Shown here: positions 30,569-42,412 of the stretch, piece by piece | Layout: every line of letters starts with the position of its first letter | Position numbering within the stretch: the first letter of the stretch is position 1 | Assembly: GCF_901709675.1 (NCBI RefSeq) | Contig: NC_051095.1 | Location: 2,770,295-2,834,294 of the forward strand | Origin: Syngnathus acus | Lineage: Eukaryota > Chordata > Actinopteri > Syngnathiformes > Syngnathidae | Reading direction: 5' to 3' | Length of the DNA stretch: 64,000 bases | The notes under the pieces: generated by a model | The model's input: only the letters and a program-made list of their open reading frames with translations | Databases searched by the model: none | Told to the model about the DNA's origin: nothing | Made by a program: the position numbers and the translations under genes

Positions 30569-31860
30569 GGGTTTCAAACAAATACAAAAGACAAGCTCTT
30601 GTTTTTGGAAGGTCTGGAAATAATCTTTCTAATGCAACATTAGATTAATTGAAAAGTTTTTTTTTTTCTTTTTAAATTAATAAACGACAGTAATTTGGTT
30701 TAATTTTCATCCCATTTTAAAAAGACAGGACACTGTTTCGAATTGAGAGTGCGGAAAATCAGCTGAAATATTGATCAATCCTTTCCAAAGTGAAAGCAGA
30801 CGTTTGCAAAATGTCTCATGCTTAATTAACCCTTTAAAATTTAATTAGTCTGCCTCCTTGGAGGTGTGAGACTATTTACTTTACTGAGGGTAGAACTTCA
30901 AGGACTTTAATGATAAACGAGGTGTCAATATCTTAAATAAATTGGTTGTCAAATCAAGACAAATTTATTTATAAGCAAAAACATTTAAATACTCATTGGT
31001 ACTCTGGTGCGTTTACGCTAGACTTTAATGTGGGACATTTCAACCTTTTGGTGCATTCGCAAATTAAAACCTAAGTCATCTCAAGTTTTTATTGTTTACT
31101 CGACTGTGATTCGCATTGGTGGACATGACATCAAACTACGTGAGCATCGTAATATCTGAGCGAGCCATCACGCTATGCAATGGGAGTTTTCAAAAGACAG
31201 AAGTGCAACGTCAGCAACACGATTCGACTTGTAAACAACACGGCCTCTGCCCCTTCTTAACTTGCTAAATTAGCAAGATGGCTAAGCTAATCGCAAAGCT
31301 AATTAGCTCTCTTGGCATGAGTGCACTCTGGCTAATGTGGCTACTTGCTAATAGAGGCGTAATATGCGTGACATAATTGAAGAGAATGGTGTCGACAAAC
31401 CACAGTCTGCGTTTGACTTGATCCACAGCTGCTCATTTCTTTTATTAGCCAACTTAGCCACCTAGCATGCGAGCTAACTTGACAGGTGGTGGGCGGGGGG
31501 TGACACGGGCGGGGGTCCAAGTGGGCAGTGGGAACCCTCCAAGCCTCACAATCACGCAAGAGCAAAACGAGAACGCAACCTAAAGCTGGGAAGGAAGCAC
31601 ACCAGTCACACGGCAACTTCCTCGGCGTGGGGTGCTTCGCTGCCTGCGTCTCAGTCCGCCCTGGTCAGCTGTCATCTCCAACAAGTCCTCGATGAGCGCC
31701 GCTCGGCTACAAAACGGCTTTTTCTGCTCGCTCCCCGGGAGAATCCAGCCCAGGGGGATTAAGCGGCGGAAGGTGGCACGCAAGCAAGCTTCTGCTGCTG
31801 CTTCTGACTGAGAAGGCGCTCCGAGAGGCGAGGCGAGGCGAGGCGAGGCTCAATGCGTGC
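30569..31860 (-). promoter_or_regulatory. Upstream region of the Mab-21 gene, candidate promoter near 31.6-31.86 kb
   Basis: A G/C-rich segment at about 31480-31860 with a direct (GAGGC)n-like run at 31828-31850 is the best promoter candidate for the minus-strand gene. The DNA between it and the coding exon is A/T-rich and shows no coding signal. The 5'UTR exon boundary cannot be fixed from sequence. Confidence 0.3.
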
Positions 31861-32603
31861 GCAGGAATGCCTGGATTGGCTCCCACCAACTACTGTTGGT
31901 TATACACAACATATAATTACGGTCAAACCAGGGATGGACAACTTAAATGTTGGAAGGGGCTTCGTTTTTCGCCAGCACTTCCTAATCAATGAGATATATG
32001 ACAAAATATGTGCAGACTTGATTTTTTTTAATTGAACCAATTCATGTGTATTAACATTTTACGCTCAAATACGTGTATAAACGGCCAACTCAACTTCAAC
32101 TAAGTCATTGCTCCATCCGGTTGACGCCCACCCAAAAAAGGTTTCTAATTACCAGTAGGTGCCACAAGGTGGCAGCAAAACAATTTTCTATTCGACATGG
32201 CTATAGCCCAACGAAATGAAGCTCCTCCCCTCACTTCCTTGTCCCCAATGTGCCACAGATTGACACAAAAGCGGTATCTTATTATTATACATAGCTTGGC
32301 TTAATTTATGTACATGCTTTTTCCCTAGAAAATCTAGACACAGGTGTGCTACACACTAGTCTACCTGTACCAAACTTGTGGAGGGGATTTATTTGTCATT
32401 TATTGTTGGTGCGCACACGCTTAGGTCATCATCCCTGAGCTGCAGCAAACAGAGGCCAGATGATTGGGAATATAAGAGCTCACATTGGTGTCCGCTCAAG
32501 TGAGGAATCATCAATTTGGAAGCTTGCTGGCGCTGACCATCATTGAAGTAGCTGCATGAGGAGCTCACGATCATCATTTGAGACGGGGTGGGGGGGAAGT
32601 TGT

Positions 32604-33023
32604 AGTACCGTATCTTCCGGACTATAAGGCGCACCTAAAAACATAACATTTTCTCAAAATCCGACCATGCGCCTTATAGTCCGGTGCGCCTTATATATGG
32701 ACCAAATTCCTAAATTTAAACTGGCCCGAAGCATTGTGTCATGAAATCAATCATAAGTGGCCCACTGAAGACTATGAATCATGAATCAAAAAGACGATGG
32801 ATCATTATTTTGTGAATTTAAAGTTATTTGTTGCGTCTGAAGTTGAAATAAAAAAGATAAAATGGAGAATGATTTGATTTGGATTAAAAATCTGACATGA
32901 TGCATTAATGGTGCGCCTTATAGTCCGGTGCGCCTTATATAAGGACAAAGTTTTAAAATGAGCCATTCACTGAAGGTGCGCCTTATAATCCGGTGCGCCT
33001 TATAGTCCGGAAAATACGGTACT
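32604..33023. mobile_element. Non-autonomous DNA element with long inverted ends (CCGGACTATAAGGCGCAC type)
   Basis: Both ends read AGTACCGTAT.TTCCGGACTATA inward as inverted repeats. Internal copies of GCGCCTTATAGTCCGGTGCG recur four times in both orientations, giving a foldback structure. No transposase ORF. This end sequence is common as an interspersed element in fish genomes. Confidence 0.75.
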
Positions 33024-33268
33024 TAGGGTGTAACTGGAAGATATGGCAAAGTCCAGATGTGCATATGAGATATGAGGCTTCATTTGGCTGCCCGTGCATC
33101 TTATCTTACCTAAACCACCCTCGAAGTCTTACTTTAAAACCTGACATTCACTCAGAAATTTAGGTGAGCACATCCACTTAAATTGTTCCAAGTAAGTCAT
33201 ATTTTTATTCCAAACATCAAAGTCTATACATGCATTATTACATTATAAACACACACACATCCAGCTGG

Positions 33269-34079
33269 TCAGAGAATGAGCGCCAGCCAGCCCACAATCA
33301 TCGCCATGCCTCCCATGGGGGCCACCTTACGAAGGCCGGGGTCTCCCGTCATGGCCTGGTGGTAGAGCGATCCGCAGAACATCCCCATCCCGGCAATCAG
33401 AAGAGTGCCGGCCTTTGTTATGACGAAGAGAGGATACGTTAGGATGGTATAGACCAAGATGATGTTGACAGTTGGTGAAGAGAGCTCCCACTTGTGCAAT
33501 ATTCATGACCAACTATTCAGTGTCGTACAAGCTCCAGACAGCTTTTTTTCTTTTTGGACAAAACCCAAACTTTAGGATGACGCCACATGTTGTAACCCCT
33601 GCTGAGGAGCTGTCACTTTATTCAACTTGCACACCTGAATTCCCATCACCTATTTTGCACACCGGAGGCATATTTCAAATCGACTTATTTCTAGTTTCTT
33701 GAAAAGTTAACTCACAACTGCAGGTTTGCTGGAGTGAGCAGCACCCAGCAGGGCCAGGCTGTGGTAGAAATGGTACTTGTTAGCTGTTTCAAATAGCTGC
33801 ACAAATACACAGGAAAGAGCGGTCAGACTAAGTTTGTCCATCTGAAAAAACAAATTGTCAATAAAAGAAAGCATCATACCACTCTTTGGTAATCATCAGG
33901 GTCACTGTGTTTAAAACCTGCAAAGATAAAGTGAAACAATATGTGAACCCAACTACAGCCGATAAACAAGTCGCAAAGTTGGATGATATGGAACTCCTAC
34001 CATGCGCCCCATATGCCCCGAGTGCCACTGCCGAAGCCCCAGAGAGAGCAGCGAGGCGGCGGACAACAACAGCGATCAT
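33269..34079 (-). CDS. tmem256: Transmembrane protein 256 homologue
   Basis: Four exons: 34001-34079, 33880-33917, 33716-33796, 33269-33412; 342 nt, 113 residues, the same length as human TMEM256 as I recall it. The N-terminus VVVRRLAALSGASAVALGAY is a hydrophobic/signal-like segment; then GAHG, DYQRV, ETANKYHFYHSLALLG, AHSSKPAV, and two more membrane segments ending GGMAMIVGWLALIL. It belongs to the DUF423/TMEM256 family of small multi-pass membrane proteins of unknown function. A minus-strand AATAAA at 33204-33209 lies about 60 bp after the stop. Human TMEM256 also neighbours NLGN2. Confidence 0.93.
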
Positions 34080-34239
34080 GGTCGTTTTGTTTTGAACCTC
34101 CGGAGCACAGGAAGTAGGCAAAGCTGTTGCCTTTACGTATTTCTGTTTTGCCAAAAGAAGCCATACGGCCCCGTTGCAAGTCGGTTGATTGTTTACTGTT
34201 TTAAACTTCCTGTTTTGAGTTAAGAACTTAATCAAGATA

Positions 34240-35680
34240 GGTTATACCTCCCACTCATGAAAACGCCCAAGTGTCGGACATTAACATCGCAAGATTGTAA
34301 TTTTACGAGGTCTTTGAACGCAACAACATCGCACCGGGAGAACTTACTTCCGCTTCCGCTATTCGATGACGTTTAAGATAAGTATGCAAGGATTGCCCAC
34401 GCACAATTTTATTTCATAAACCGCCCCATTATTTTAGGAAAATTCTATCTTCATAGATCCAAATTTATGTGTAAGAAAATAACTTCAATTGATTCATTTT
34501 ATTTTGTTTCAATGCGAACTAACTAATAGCATAGTTTGAATTCCGATTGATGTTTTACTACACTGTTTTTTAGCCAAGTTAAATGTATCCTTTCGTGCAA
34601 TGGTACCAACTTTAATTCACACGATCACAAAGTGCACGTAACATGAAACATTTTTCAATCAACGTCACTCAGTTAAAAACGACCATTATCTGTCCTGGGC
34701 ATTATAGGGAATGCAATCATCACATTAATAACACCGTGTGCTTTCTTTCAGAATTCACATTCGAAATGTATTAGTCATAGAATGGCAGCATTATAGAAGC
34801 CCACGTTCCTCTGTATGAACATTTAATCTTCCAAAACTGCCACAGCACCAAAGAAACGGCGCACAGGGTTTATCAGTGTGCATGTGTTTGCCAATTAGGG
34901 AAAATAGTGAGAGTCTGAATTGTTGTTTGTTGCAGGGGATGTACAGTATTTGTCTTACTTTTATTGTTTGTAACCAATTATTGACAAACTAATTCCTGCG
35001 GAGAGTTTACCAGAGAGAGGCGCTGTTGCGCTTGTAAGCGCGTCAGCATGGAGAGGGCCCCAGTGTCACCAAGCGTCGTCCTCTGGTGACTTTGAAACAG
35101 CAACAAGACCAAGCAATTCAATTAACACATTTTAATGAGAGCAGGATTAGAATCAAGCCTGATATGAGTCACAGGCCGTCACTGTTGACTGTTAACCAAG
35201 CTTGCGGAAAAGCTCCTTTTTCCAACTATTCATTTTCTCTATACGCTTGAAAAAAAAAAACAACAACGCTAGAATATGCTTTGCTTTCATTGTAATCAAC
35301 AATCTGGGGCTGATTTGAAAATCCAACTCCCATGTTATTTTTATCTATAACGATTAATAATATACTTTATTATATCAATGTTTATATTTCAACAATACAT
35401 TTGTTCTCCAAACAAATGTAATGCACAAAGGTGAACAAAAGGTTGAGCCACTTTGTGCGGCAAGCGAATACAATCGAAATCCTGGCCTTGATTTTTTATG
35501 TGTTGTGAGTTACGGTGACTTGGAAGACGTTTAACCCGAAAAAATGCAGGCATGCCCGCCCGTGTGTCACAGCTGTTCACGTCAGAGGCTTGTGCCGTTC
35601 CGAAGGAATTCGGAGGGGACGCTGCGAGAGGCGACAGAGACGGGCCTGTCCATTGACATTTTGTCTCGCTACTATATATA
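34240..35680. other. Intergenic DNA, no gene seen
   Basis: A/T-rich with only short open frames. No splice-bounded coding exon or RNA gene recognised. Confidence 0.45.
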
Positions 35681-35681
35681 T

Positions 35682-36542
35682 TAGGGGTGTAACGATTCAT
35701 CGATACATATCGATTCATCGATATAATGCTCTACGATTTGTTGGCATCGATGCTAAACGTAAACATCGATCTATATCGCCCGTTTTTGACCTCGGACATT
35801 AGATGCGACTTTATTTTGAAATCCAGTTCATTGTTGCTTGTGTCCTCTTTCCGGGAGCAGTGCGCGGCGTGTTGTGTTGTGAGCAGAGCAGGCACGTGAA
35901 AGGGGAGCCGCAGAGGCGTAGCCAAGCCGGGGCGAGCCGGGGCGGCGCCCCGGTTCGGACTCCCTGCGCCCCGGTTGAAAAAAAAAAAAAAAAAAAAAAA
36001 AAGAAAAAAAAATCGAGCTTTTTCGAATTCTTCATTTTCATGCCGTTTTTTTCTTTCGGTCTTGCGCGAATGTGCTTGCGCTATTCTATGTGCGCGATGT
36101 TATCCATTCACCGTTTGCCTCCCGGATGTTGTTTTAGCGATCAGCGAACGGCGTGGGTGATTTTCGATTTTTTTTCCTGTGGGCGTGCGCCCCTACTGGA
36201 AAAATTCCTGGCTACGCCTCTGGGGAGCCGACAACTACGCGGCTCCTGGGCTGGTGCTATGGCTAGTGTCCAAGAAGACGAGGAAATTCGCTCCCCTTTG
36301 GGCTTCAAGTCATTCATTTGGAAGCACTTTGTAATTTCCTAAATAAAGAGTTTGCAGTACCTTGTTGATTTTGCGTATGAATTGTTATAAATCAGGATAT
36401 TGTTCTATATCGATCGTAGAGCACTATATCGTGATGTATCGTGAAAGAATCACAGCAGGCTTTAAGATATCGGCAAATATCGTATCGCGGTTCTTTGTAT
36501 CGATATGATATCGTATCGTGACAAAACCCGCGATTTACACCC

Positions 36543-36545
<3 letters not shown>
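35682..36545. mobile_element. hAT-like non-autonomous element with TAGGGGTGTAACG ends
   Basis: The left end TAGGGGTGTAA and right end TTACACCCCTA are perfect inverted repeats, each backed by ATCGAT-rich sub-terminal repeats. The flanks give an 8-bp ATATATAT duplication (35674-35681 and 36546-36553), although the right side lies in a TA microsatellite. It carries no transposase and was itself hit by the element at 35911-36222. Confidence 0.82.
35911..36222. mobile_element. Nested hAT-like MITE with CAGAGGCGTAGCCA ends and 8-bp TSD
   Basis: 312 bp bounded by CAGAGGCGTAGCCA and TGGCTACGCCTCTG inverted ends. The 8-bp direct duplication GGGAGCCG is exact at 35903-35910 and 36223-36230. It contains a poly-A tract (35979-36010). 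The insertion splits the older TAGGGGTGTAA element. Confidence 0.9.
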
Positions 36546-36588
<43 letters not shown>

Positions 36589-36720
36589 CACACGCACGTA
36601 CGCACATACCTACTAGACAATATTTGTAATATTTCACTCCTCTCACTTCAAATAATTGTTATGCGTGCGCACACATGCGCGCGCGCGCGCGCGTGCACAC
36701 AGGCACACGCCCTGAGTTTC
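36546..36720. repeat. (TA)n, (CA)n and (CG)n microsatellites
   Basis: TA repeat 36546-36580, a CA/CG stretch 36583-36605 and an alternating CG run near 36676-36694. Confidence 0.9.
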
Positions 36721-36734
36721 AGTTCCAGAAGGCT

Positions 36735-36850
36735 CCCCATGTCGCCGTGCAGGCTTAATTAGCAGCCTGTTTAAGCTCATCCGCGTGGCTCTTCAAAGGA
36801 GATCAATGCAAATAGATGCGATTTCGCTACTGGCATCAATTAAACCCAAA
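36735..36850. promoter_or_regulatory. Candidate conserved regulatory segment
   Basis: Clean unique DNA with clustered developmental motifs: GCTTAATTAGC (homeodomain), CTTCAAAGGAGATCAA (TCF/LEF-like) and ATGCAAAT (octamer/POU), between repeats. Suggestive only. Confidence 0.25.
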
Positions 36851-36882
36851 ATGTCCATCTTCTAGTTTTGGAAACTCAAGGG

Positions 36883-36916
<34 letters not shown>
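36883..36916. repeat. Poly-T tract
   Basis: Homopolymer T run of about 34 bp. Confidence 0.9.
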
Positions 36917-36919
<3 letters not shown>

Positions 36920-37693
36920 CATGGGGCAAGCAATGTATTTTCTACATAATCCAGTTTAATTTTTACGCCAACTCCCATCTCGGAAGCGATGCTGTAAATT
37001 CCATCGGCTATATGATGACGAGACTGCTTAAAAAATCATGTTGTTTTGGAATAACAAATAATCTGTCATTGCTTCCCGGCATATCTTGCGAGAAGGCTGA
37101 ACCCAAAGTAAGCTTTGATGGTTCCTAAATTCACAAATGAGCCAAGATATTGATGAGGCGTGTCGTGACCAGTGCGGCTCCCTCATTTAACGCGGCGCCG
37201 CTCAGTCGGTGTAATGGAGGCGAAAACGAGGGCAAGTTTTACATCCCCAGCCGCAAGCTTCTATACATCCAAAGTGCTTCAATTAACCGTGCGCTCGGCC
37301 TGAATATTTTTATTTTTCCTTTATTTCCTTCTTGAAATGAGCGCACCCTCAGATTTGTCTTGGCTGCACTTCTACGAGGCGGCGATAAAAACAAAGGAAA
37401 TGAAAGCATCCAGCCAATTTAATACATTAAAAGTCATTCGTCAACTTTGCTGAGCTAGCCTGTTGGACTGGAAAAATTTGTTCACGGGCTTGAGAGTACA
37501 AGAAGAGAAGTTCAGTTATATTGAGATGGGGAGGGGGGGGGGGGGGGGGAGTGATTACGCAAGCTTATAAACATATTAAATAGTCCGTTTTTTCGCGTTT
37601 TGATGGCGGTGGGGATGTTCTTTCCTTTGTGTGGGCGTGTCATGGATTCAACTCGGCGAAAGGTAAATGAGGCTGGCAGAAAACCAGCTTCTT
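36917..37693. other. Intergenic DNA, no gene seen
   Basis: No coding exon recognised; includes a poly-G run near 37531-37549. Confidence 0.45.
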
Positions 37694-37861
<168 letters not shown>

Positions 37862-38680
37862 CTGCAATCACATCGCATAAGCAGCAACAGTGGAGCATTG
37901 AAGCGTCGAAGCTCTGTACCTCCGAGCGGGGGCGGCGGAGGGACGGCGGTGGGCCGTTTGGACTCAGCTTTCTCCCAGGCGACCCGTTACCATTGCGATG
38001 CTCGACCCGATTCTATCTTGTGGAAGGATATCGCCGTATACGGTGCCTGGTCACGTGCTCTGATGGGATCTGTGTATAGTCCAGATTCTTTCCTCGGTCT
38101 TCTGGAAGTGATGTGAACAGGTGCACCGACTTTAATGATATGATGATTAAAAAATGTCAATCTCATATGATATCAATTCAACCTTAGTAGGTTTCCCTGT
38201 CCCCTTGGCTGTTTGGCGCCTTGCTACAGTGACAAAAGTGGACCTTCCCTACTGTGCTATCTTACGAAGCAGTAAGTGATATGGCCCAATACCCCTCCCC
38301 AATCTTCGGAGGATTTTTATCTGGACTTTGAAGTGAACTCGTCTTATCTAGACTTTGAAGTCAAAAGGCTTGATTTACTAAGAACAGCTCGTTTTTGGAT
38401 CTGCAAACCTTTCGTGGATCAGGCCTTCAGTGTGATCTGATGATTAGGGGCGTCTATGTCAGGTTGTAAACCCGGCGACTGGTGGCGGAGGCCGACGCTT
38501 GGCTGCACTGCTGCCTGTGTAATCACACATGTGCTTGTGTTGCTTCCAGAGGCGCAGGTGCTGCCAACACGCAGCTTTTACCATCTGCGGTGATGAGTTC
38601 AGGAACTGAAGCATGCTGAAGGCGATATGATCAGCCCTCGAGGACCAAGATGTTTGTGTATGTGTGTATCTATCCAAGTA
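37862..38680. other. Intergenic DNA, no gene seen
   Basis: No recognised coding exon or mobile element. Confidence 0.4.
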
Positions 38681-38682
38681 TG

Positions 38683-38736
38683 TATTTATTTTTATTTTTA
38701 TTTTTATTTTTATTTTTATTTTTATTTTTATTTTTA

Positions 38737-38766
<30 letters not shown>
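38683..38766. repeat. (TTTTTA)n hexanucleotide microsatellite
   Basis: About 14 units of TTTTTA/TATTTT. Confidence 0.96.
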
Positions 38767-38767
<1 letters not shown>

Positions 38768-38979
38768 TTTTATTCATTGCACTTGAATTTTTTGGGGAAA
38801 AATACAAAAGGGACATCTGTTCCTTTAACGACATCTGATATCACACAGGAGCAAATGCGAGTGGCTGATGGCGCTGGAAAGAAGAAAAATATAAGCGATT
38901 CCTCAGCCCGAATGGTTTCCATCCGCCCAAAGGATGCTGAGGCTGGATCACACGCTGTCGTATTGAGGTCATAGGCAAG

Positions 38980-39759
38980 CGTTGCCATGGCGACCCGCTC
39001 TCGCTCGGGAGGAGGACACTGCGGCGCGTGCACCGCACGGCGGGGGCGTGCCCAGCGAAGACGCGCACGTCACGGGGGCGCGAGCCGAGGCGGTTCACCT
39101 CAGCGGCAGGCAAGCACTGACCGCGAGTCGTTCAGGAAACTGCACAGAATTCTTTTGGACCCTTCTGGCGTTCCGTCCTAGAAATTGGCGACGACACCGA
39201 CGACGCGGAGGACTAGCAAAACCGAGCTGAAGCTGAATTGATTGCAGGTGGCTGCTCGGCGATGTATCCGCAGACGCGTCCACGCCGCTCGGCGGTTCTG
39301 TTGTGGCTCGACCGGGCCTCAAATTATTGAGCCCGATGTGGACCCAGCTGCTAGGCGGTGAAACGATGAACGAATGTGCTGCCGTCTTGCTGGAGGAGAC
39401 GACGGAGGCTGAGCGTGCACGGATACGTAGAGCCTCCTGCTGATTATCCCCATTTTTTTTTTTTTTTTTTAGACCCAGTTTGATGTTTGTGTATGGGTTC
39501 AGTCTCCGGTGTCATTAGCCCGGTTCGACTCAAGAAGGGAGGGACTGCTCTCCTTTTTTTTACTGGTGGATTCATCTCCCCCTCCTTCATTTCTAAAAAA
39601 TAAATAAAAAATATTTGGACTTTTTTTTTTGTAGTCAGTTTATAAACGCTTCTGCTTGAATGGACTTTTTGGCAAGCGGAGGACACAATCCGAGGAGACA
39701 AGAAAGGACATCAGTGAGAACCTGGCTCTCCACCAGCACCCGGGGATCCCAAATTAACA
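38980..39759 (+). promoter_or_regulatory. CpG-rich block ending in a splice donor: candidate nlgn2 5'UTR exon and promoter
   Basis: 38980-39110 is CpG-dense and contains a CRE-like CACGTCACG near 39065. The plus strand continues without any sensible ORF to AACAG|gtaggatc at 39759-39760, a plausible donor. The next plus-strand coding exon is nlgn2 exon 1 at 58065, which has a 5'UTR acceptor, so a long first intron is possible. No transcript evidence. Confidence 0.3.
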
Positions 39760-41769
39760 GGTAGGATCAAGTGTTTCACACATCTTCATCGTGTGGTCTC
39801 TTTGCTGCTTCTGCTGTTAAACGCACACGAGTGTATGTCGAAGAAAGGTTTGCCCGAATAATTTGTGCAATGATTACTCAATAATATTTCGGGACGTGTT
39901 GACATCTGCCTCTGCCTTCATAGTGAAATGTGTTTCACGCAGTCTTCTTTCTATTCCTTCACTTAAATGCAAATTGCCCTGGTCCAATGTTCATCAAGGT
40001 GCACACTGCGGCGACATGCGTGTGGCACGCTGCTCGTCTTCGACGTCCACGCAGAGCTCGTTTCTTGCCCGCATGAGGAAACTCAAAACAGGAAACACCA
40101 CCGCTCTGAGGGCAGCGCACAAATAGATGCACAAAGAATGGGCCGCATTGATATGCCAAGCAGGCTGCTGTCTGTTGTGGCCCGCTCGGATCAACGGGGG
40201 CATGCTAGATGACAGGATTCAGCAGGGACAAGAAGACCTCTGTTCTCATCCGCAGCCTGGCTCTGCTTAATTGGCACTTCCCCCCCCCCCCTCTTTTTTT
40301 TTTTTTTTTTAGCTTTAATGCAGCTCACCTGCCCTGGATGGTTACCGCGGCTGTGAGGACAAAAACAGCCGAGTCAAAATCCTTGAAAAAGTCATCAAAT
40401 GTTAAATCGCAATGTTGAGTGGAGGGAGAAATGTAATTAGATTTTCATATCTTTTTTTAAATGGGTCAGCCAACGTTTGGACCGGGTGTGGTTTCCCCCA
40501 AGGTCCTCATGAGGATCCCACGGGCCTGTTCTAAAAATAACTCACCACTGCTTGGACATTGTGATTTTCTCGCTACGTTGTGGAAATAATCATTTGAAAA
40601 TTTAAACAGTGGTGCATATTGAGACTTAGCTTCTCCCAACCTTGTTAAATCGTTAACATGATGAGTGTCTTCACTTCGAGCAATCGTAATTATTCATAGC
40701 ATAAATTGGTTGCCCTTTGCATTAATCAATACTCAAAAAGGTTAGCGACCCCTGATTTAGACCGTTAATATATGACAACACTCGCAGGCATATATTCTTT
40801 ATCCTCACTAAAAAAAACTTTGGTTGTTTTGGTGTGGAAGCTGCAATGATTGTCCTCAGAAACCACATTAGAGGTGAAAGACCATTTGGTATATTTTTGC
40901 TTTGCACAATAAATATTTATTTTATCGCTCGGCCAAGACTAGAGTGCTCCTTCGCATCATGTAAGCGCTTGACGTGCACGCTAACACGTTAGCCGTTAAA
41001 TGAAAGCGCCTTGCTTCTTCACCCTTCAAGACAATATGGATTTGTGAGACTTAAGTGTGCAGCCAGCGAGGGCCTTTGTGTTTATCGCCTTTGGTCATCA
41101 TTTCTGGATGCGCTCGCTGCTTTCCGTGCACACTGCGTGTTTGTCCGCCGCTTTCATCGGCTTCCAAAATGAGCCTCGACTGGCTTGTTGCACTGCAGTT
41201 TTGCAAACTGAAATGTTGGAGAGACTCGAGCGTTGTCCGTTGAATGTCTGTTTTTAACGGGAACGCATTTATATTGGACGCTGCTATGCTCAAGGAATCG
41301 CGGTGGCTTTTTCCTAGAAAAGAGAAAGAGCCTTCGGCGAACTACAGAAACAATCAATTGAGCGCTTCCAGGAAAGTCGCGAAAGAAACATCCGATTCAA
41401 TCTCCGTTGTCCAGCGTTTTATTCGAACTCGCTCATCCTGTCAACGGTGGCTTCGTTAAGAGGGTGGCTTGAACTCTCCGCCGTTCTTTTCTCGCCACCC
41501 TGGCTCCAAGCGGCTGACACCGGCCAGGATCAATGAACATTTGTTGGTCTTCTGCTCAAAGAGATAAACACGTGCAGCCAGCGCCACGGACCTCCGACAA
41601 TCCTGCAAGAAGCATTTCGTGAAAGCGTGACACAGATGCCGAGGTGGCAAGCGGCTGCCGAGATAGCCGATGGGATTGATTGACAGTTGGAAGACCCCCC
41701 CCGAACCCCGCCACCACCCTTGAATCGATGAATCGAGTAATCGACAGCTCTTTTAATAATCGTTTAGAG
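39760..41769 (+). other. Presumed long first intron of nlgn2 (or intergenic), proximal part
   Basis: No coding exon recognised. Poly-C/poly-T tract at 40279-40310. Confidence 0.35.
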
Positions 41770-42094
41770 CACAGGTGTCAAACTCAAAGCCCGGGGGCTA
41801 GATACGGCTCGCCACATCTTTTTATGTAGCCCGCCAAGACAAATTAAATTCAGTCAATACGAAAATTGCAAATCGTCTTCACTTTAAAAAAAAAAAACAT
41901 TTTTTAAATATTTGAACAGTTTTTACTAGTCTCCGATTTGAAAACTAATTATTCTTCGGTTTGTTCATCGAAGCTTATACTGAATATAATATGAGGCGTT
42001 ATGTACATTTATTTGAGTTGACAGTCATAATGGCCCACCGAAGGAAACTATGACTACCATGCGGCCCGCGACAAAAATGAGTTTGACACCACTG
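41770..42094. mobile_element. hAT-like MITE, CAGGTGTCAAACTC ends, with exact 8-bp TSD
   Basis: Inverted ends CACAGGTGTCAAACTC and GAGTTTGACACCACTG, flanked by identical GTTTAGAG at 41762-41769 and 42095-42102. Internal GCCCGGGGGCTAGATACGGC and TGTAGCCCGCC motifs. No transposase ORF. Confidence 0.88.
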
Positions 42095-42122
42095 GTTTAG
42101 AGCTTTTTTTTTTAACCTACAG

Positions 42123-42412
42123 CATTAGCGACAAACTCAAGGCTCGGGGGCCAGATAGGGCCCGCCACATTATTCTATGTGGCCCGCAAAGACAAATTTT
42201 GCTTTATGTCATTACTAAAACTAAAAATTGTCTTCACTTTAAAAAAAAAAGAGAGATATTGCTGGCAATTTTTATTACCATTTGTCTTTTTAAAATATTT
42301 GAACAGTTTTTACTCATCTCTGATTTCAAAACTACTCATCAGTTTGTTTTGTAGCCTTTGACAATCATAATGGCCCTCCGAGGGAAACTATGAAAATGAG
42401 GTTGACACCCTT
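42123..42412. mobile_element. Second, degraded copy of the CAGGTGTCAAACTC element
   Basis: It begins GCGACAAACTCAAGGCTCGG and ends AATGAGGTTGACACCC, with the same internal GGCCAGATAGGGCCCGCCAC. It lies about 30 bp from the first copy and has lost the perfect ends. Confidence 0.75.

Noticed and set aside
35803-36342. Plus-strand 179-codon frame with a poly-lysine run
   Set aside because: It runs through two nested hAT-like elements and a poly-A tract; no protein family resemblance.
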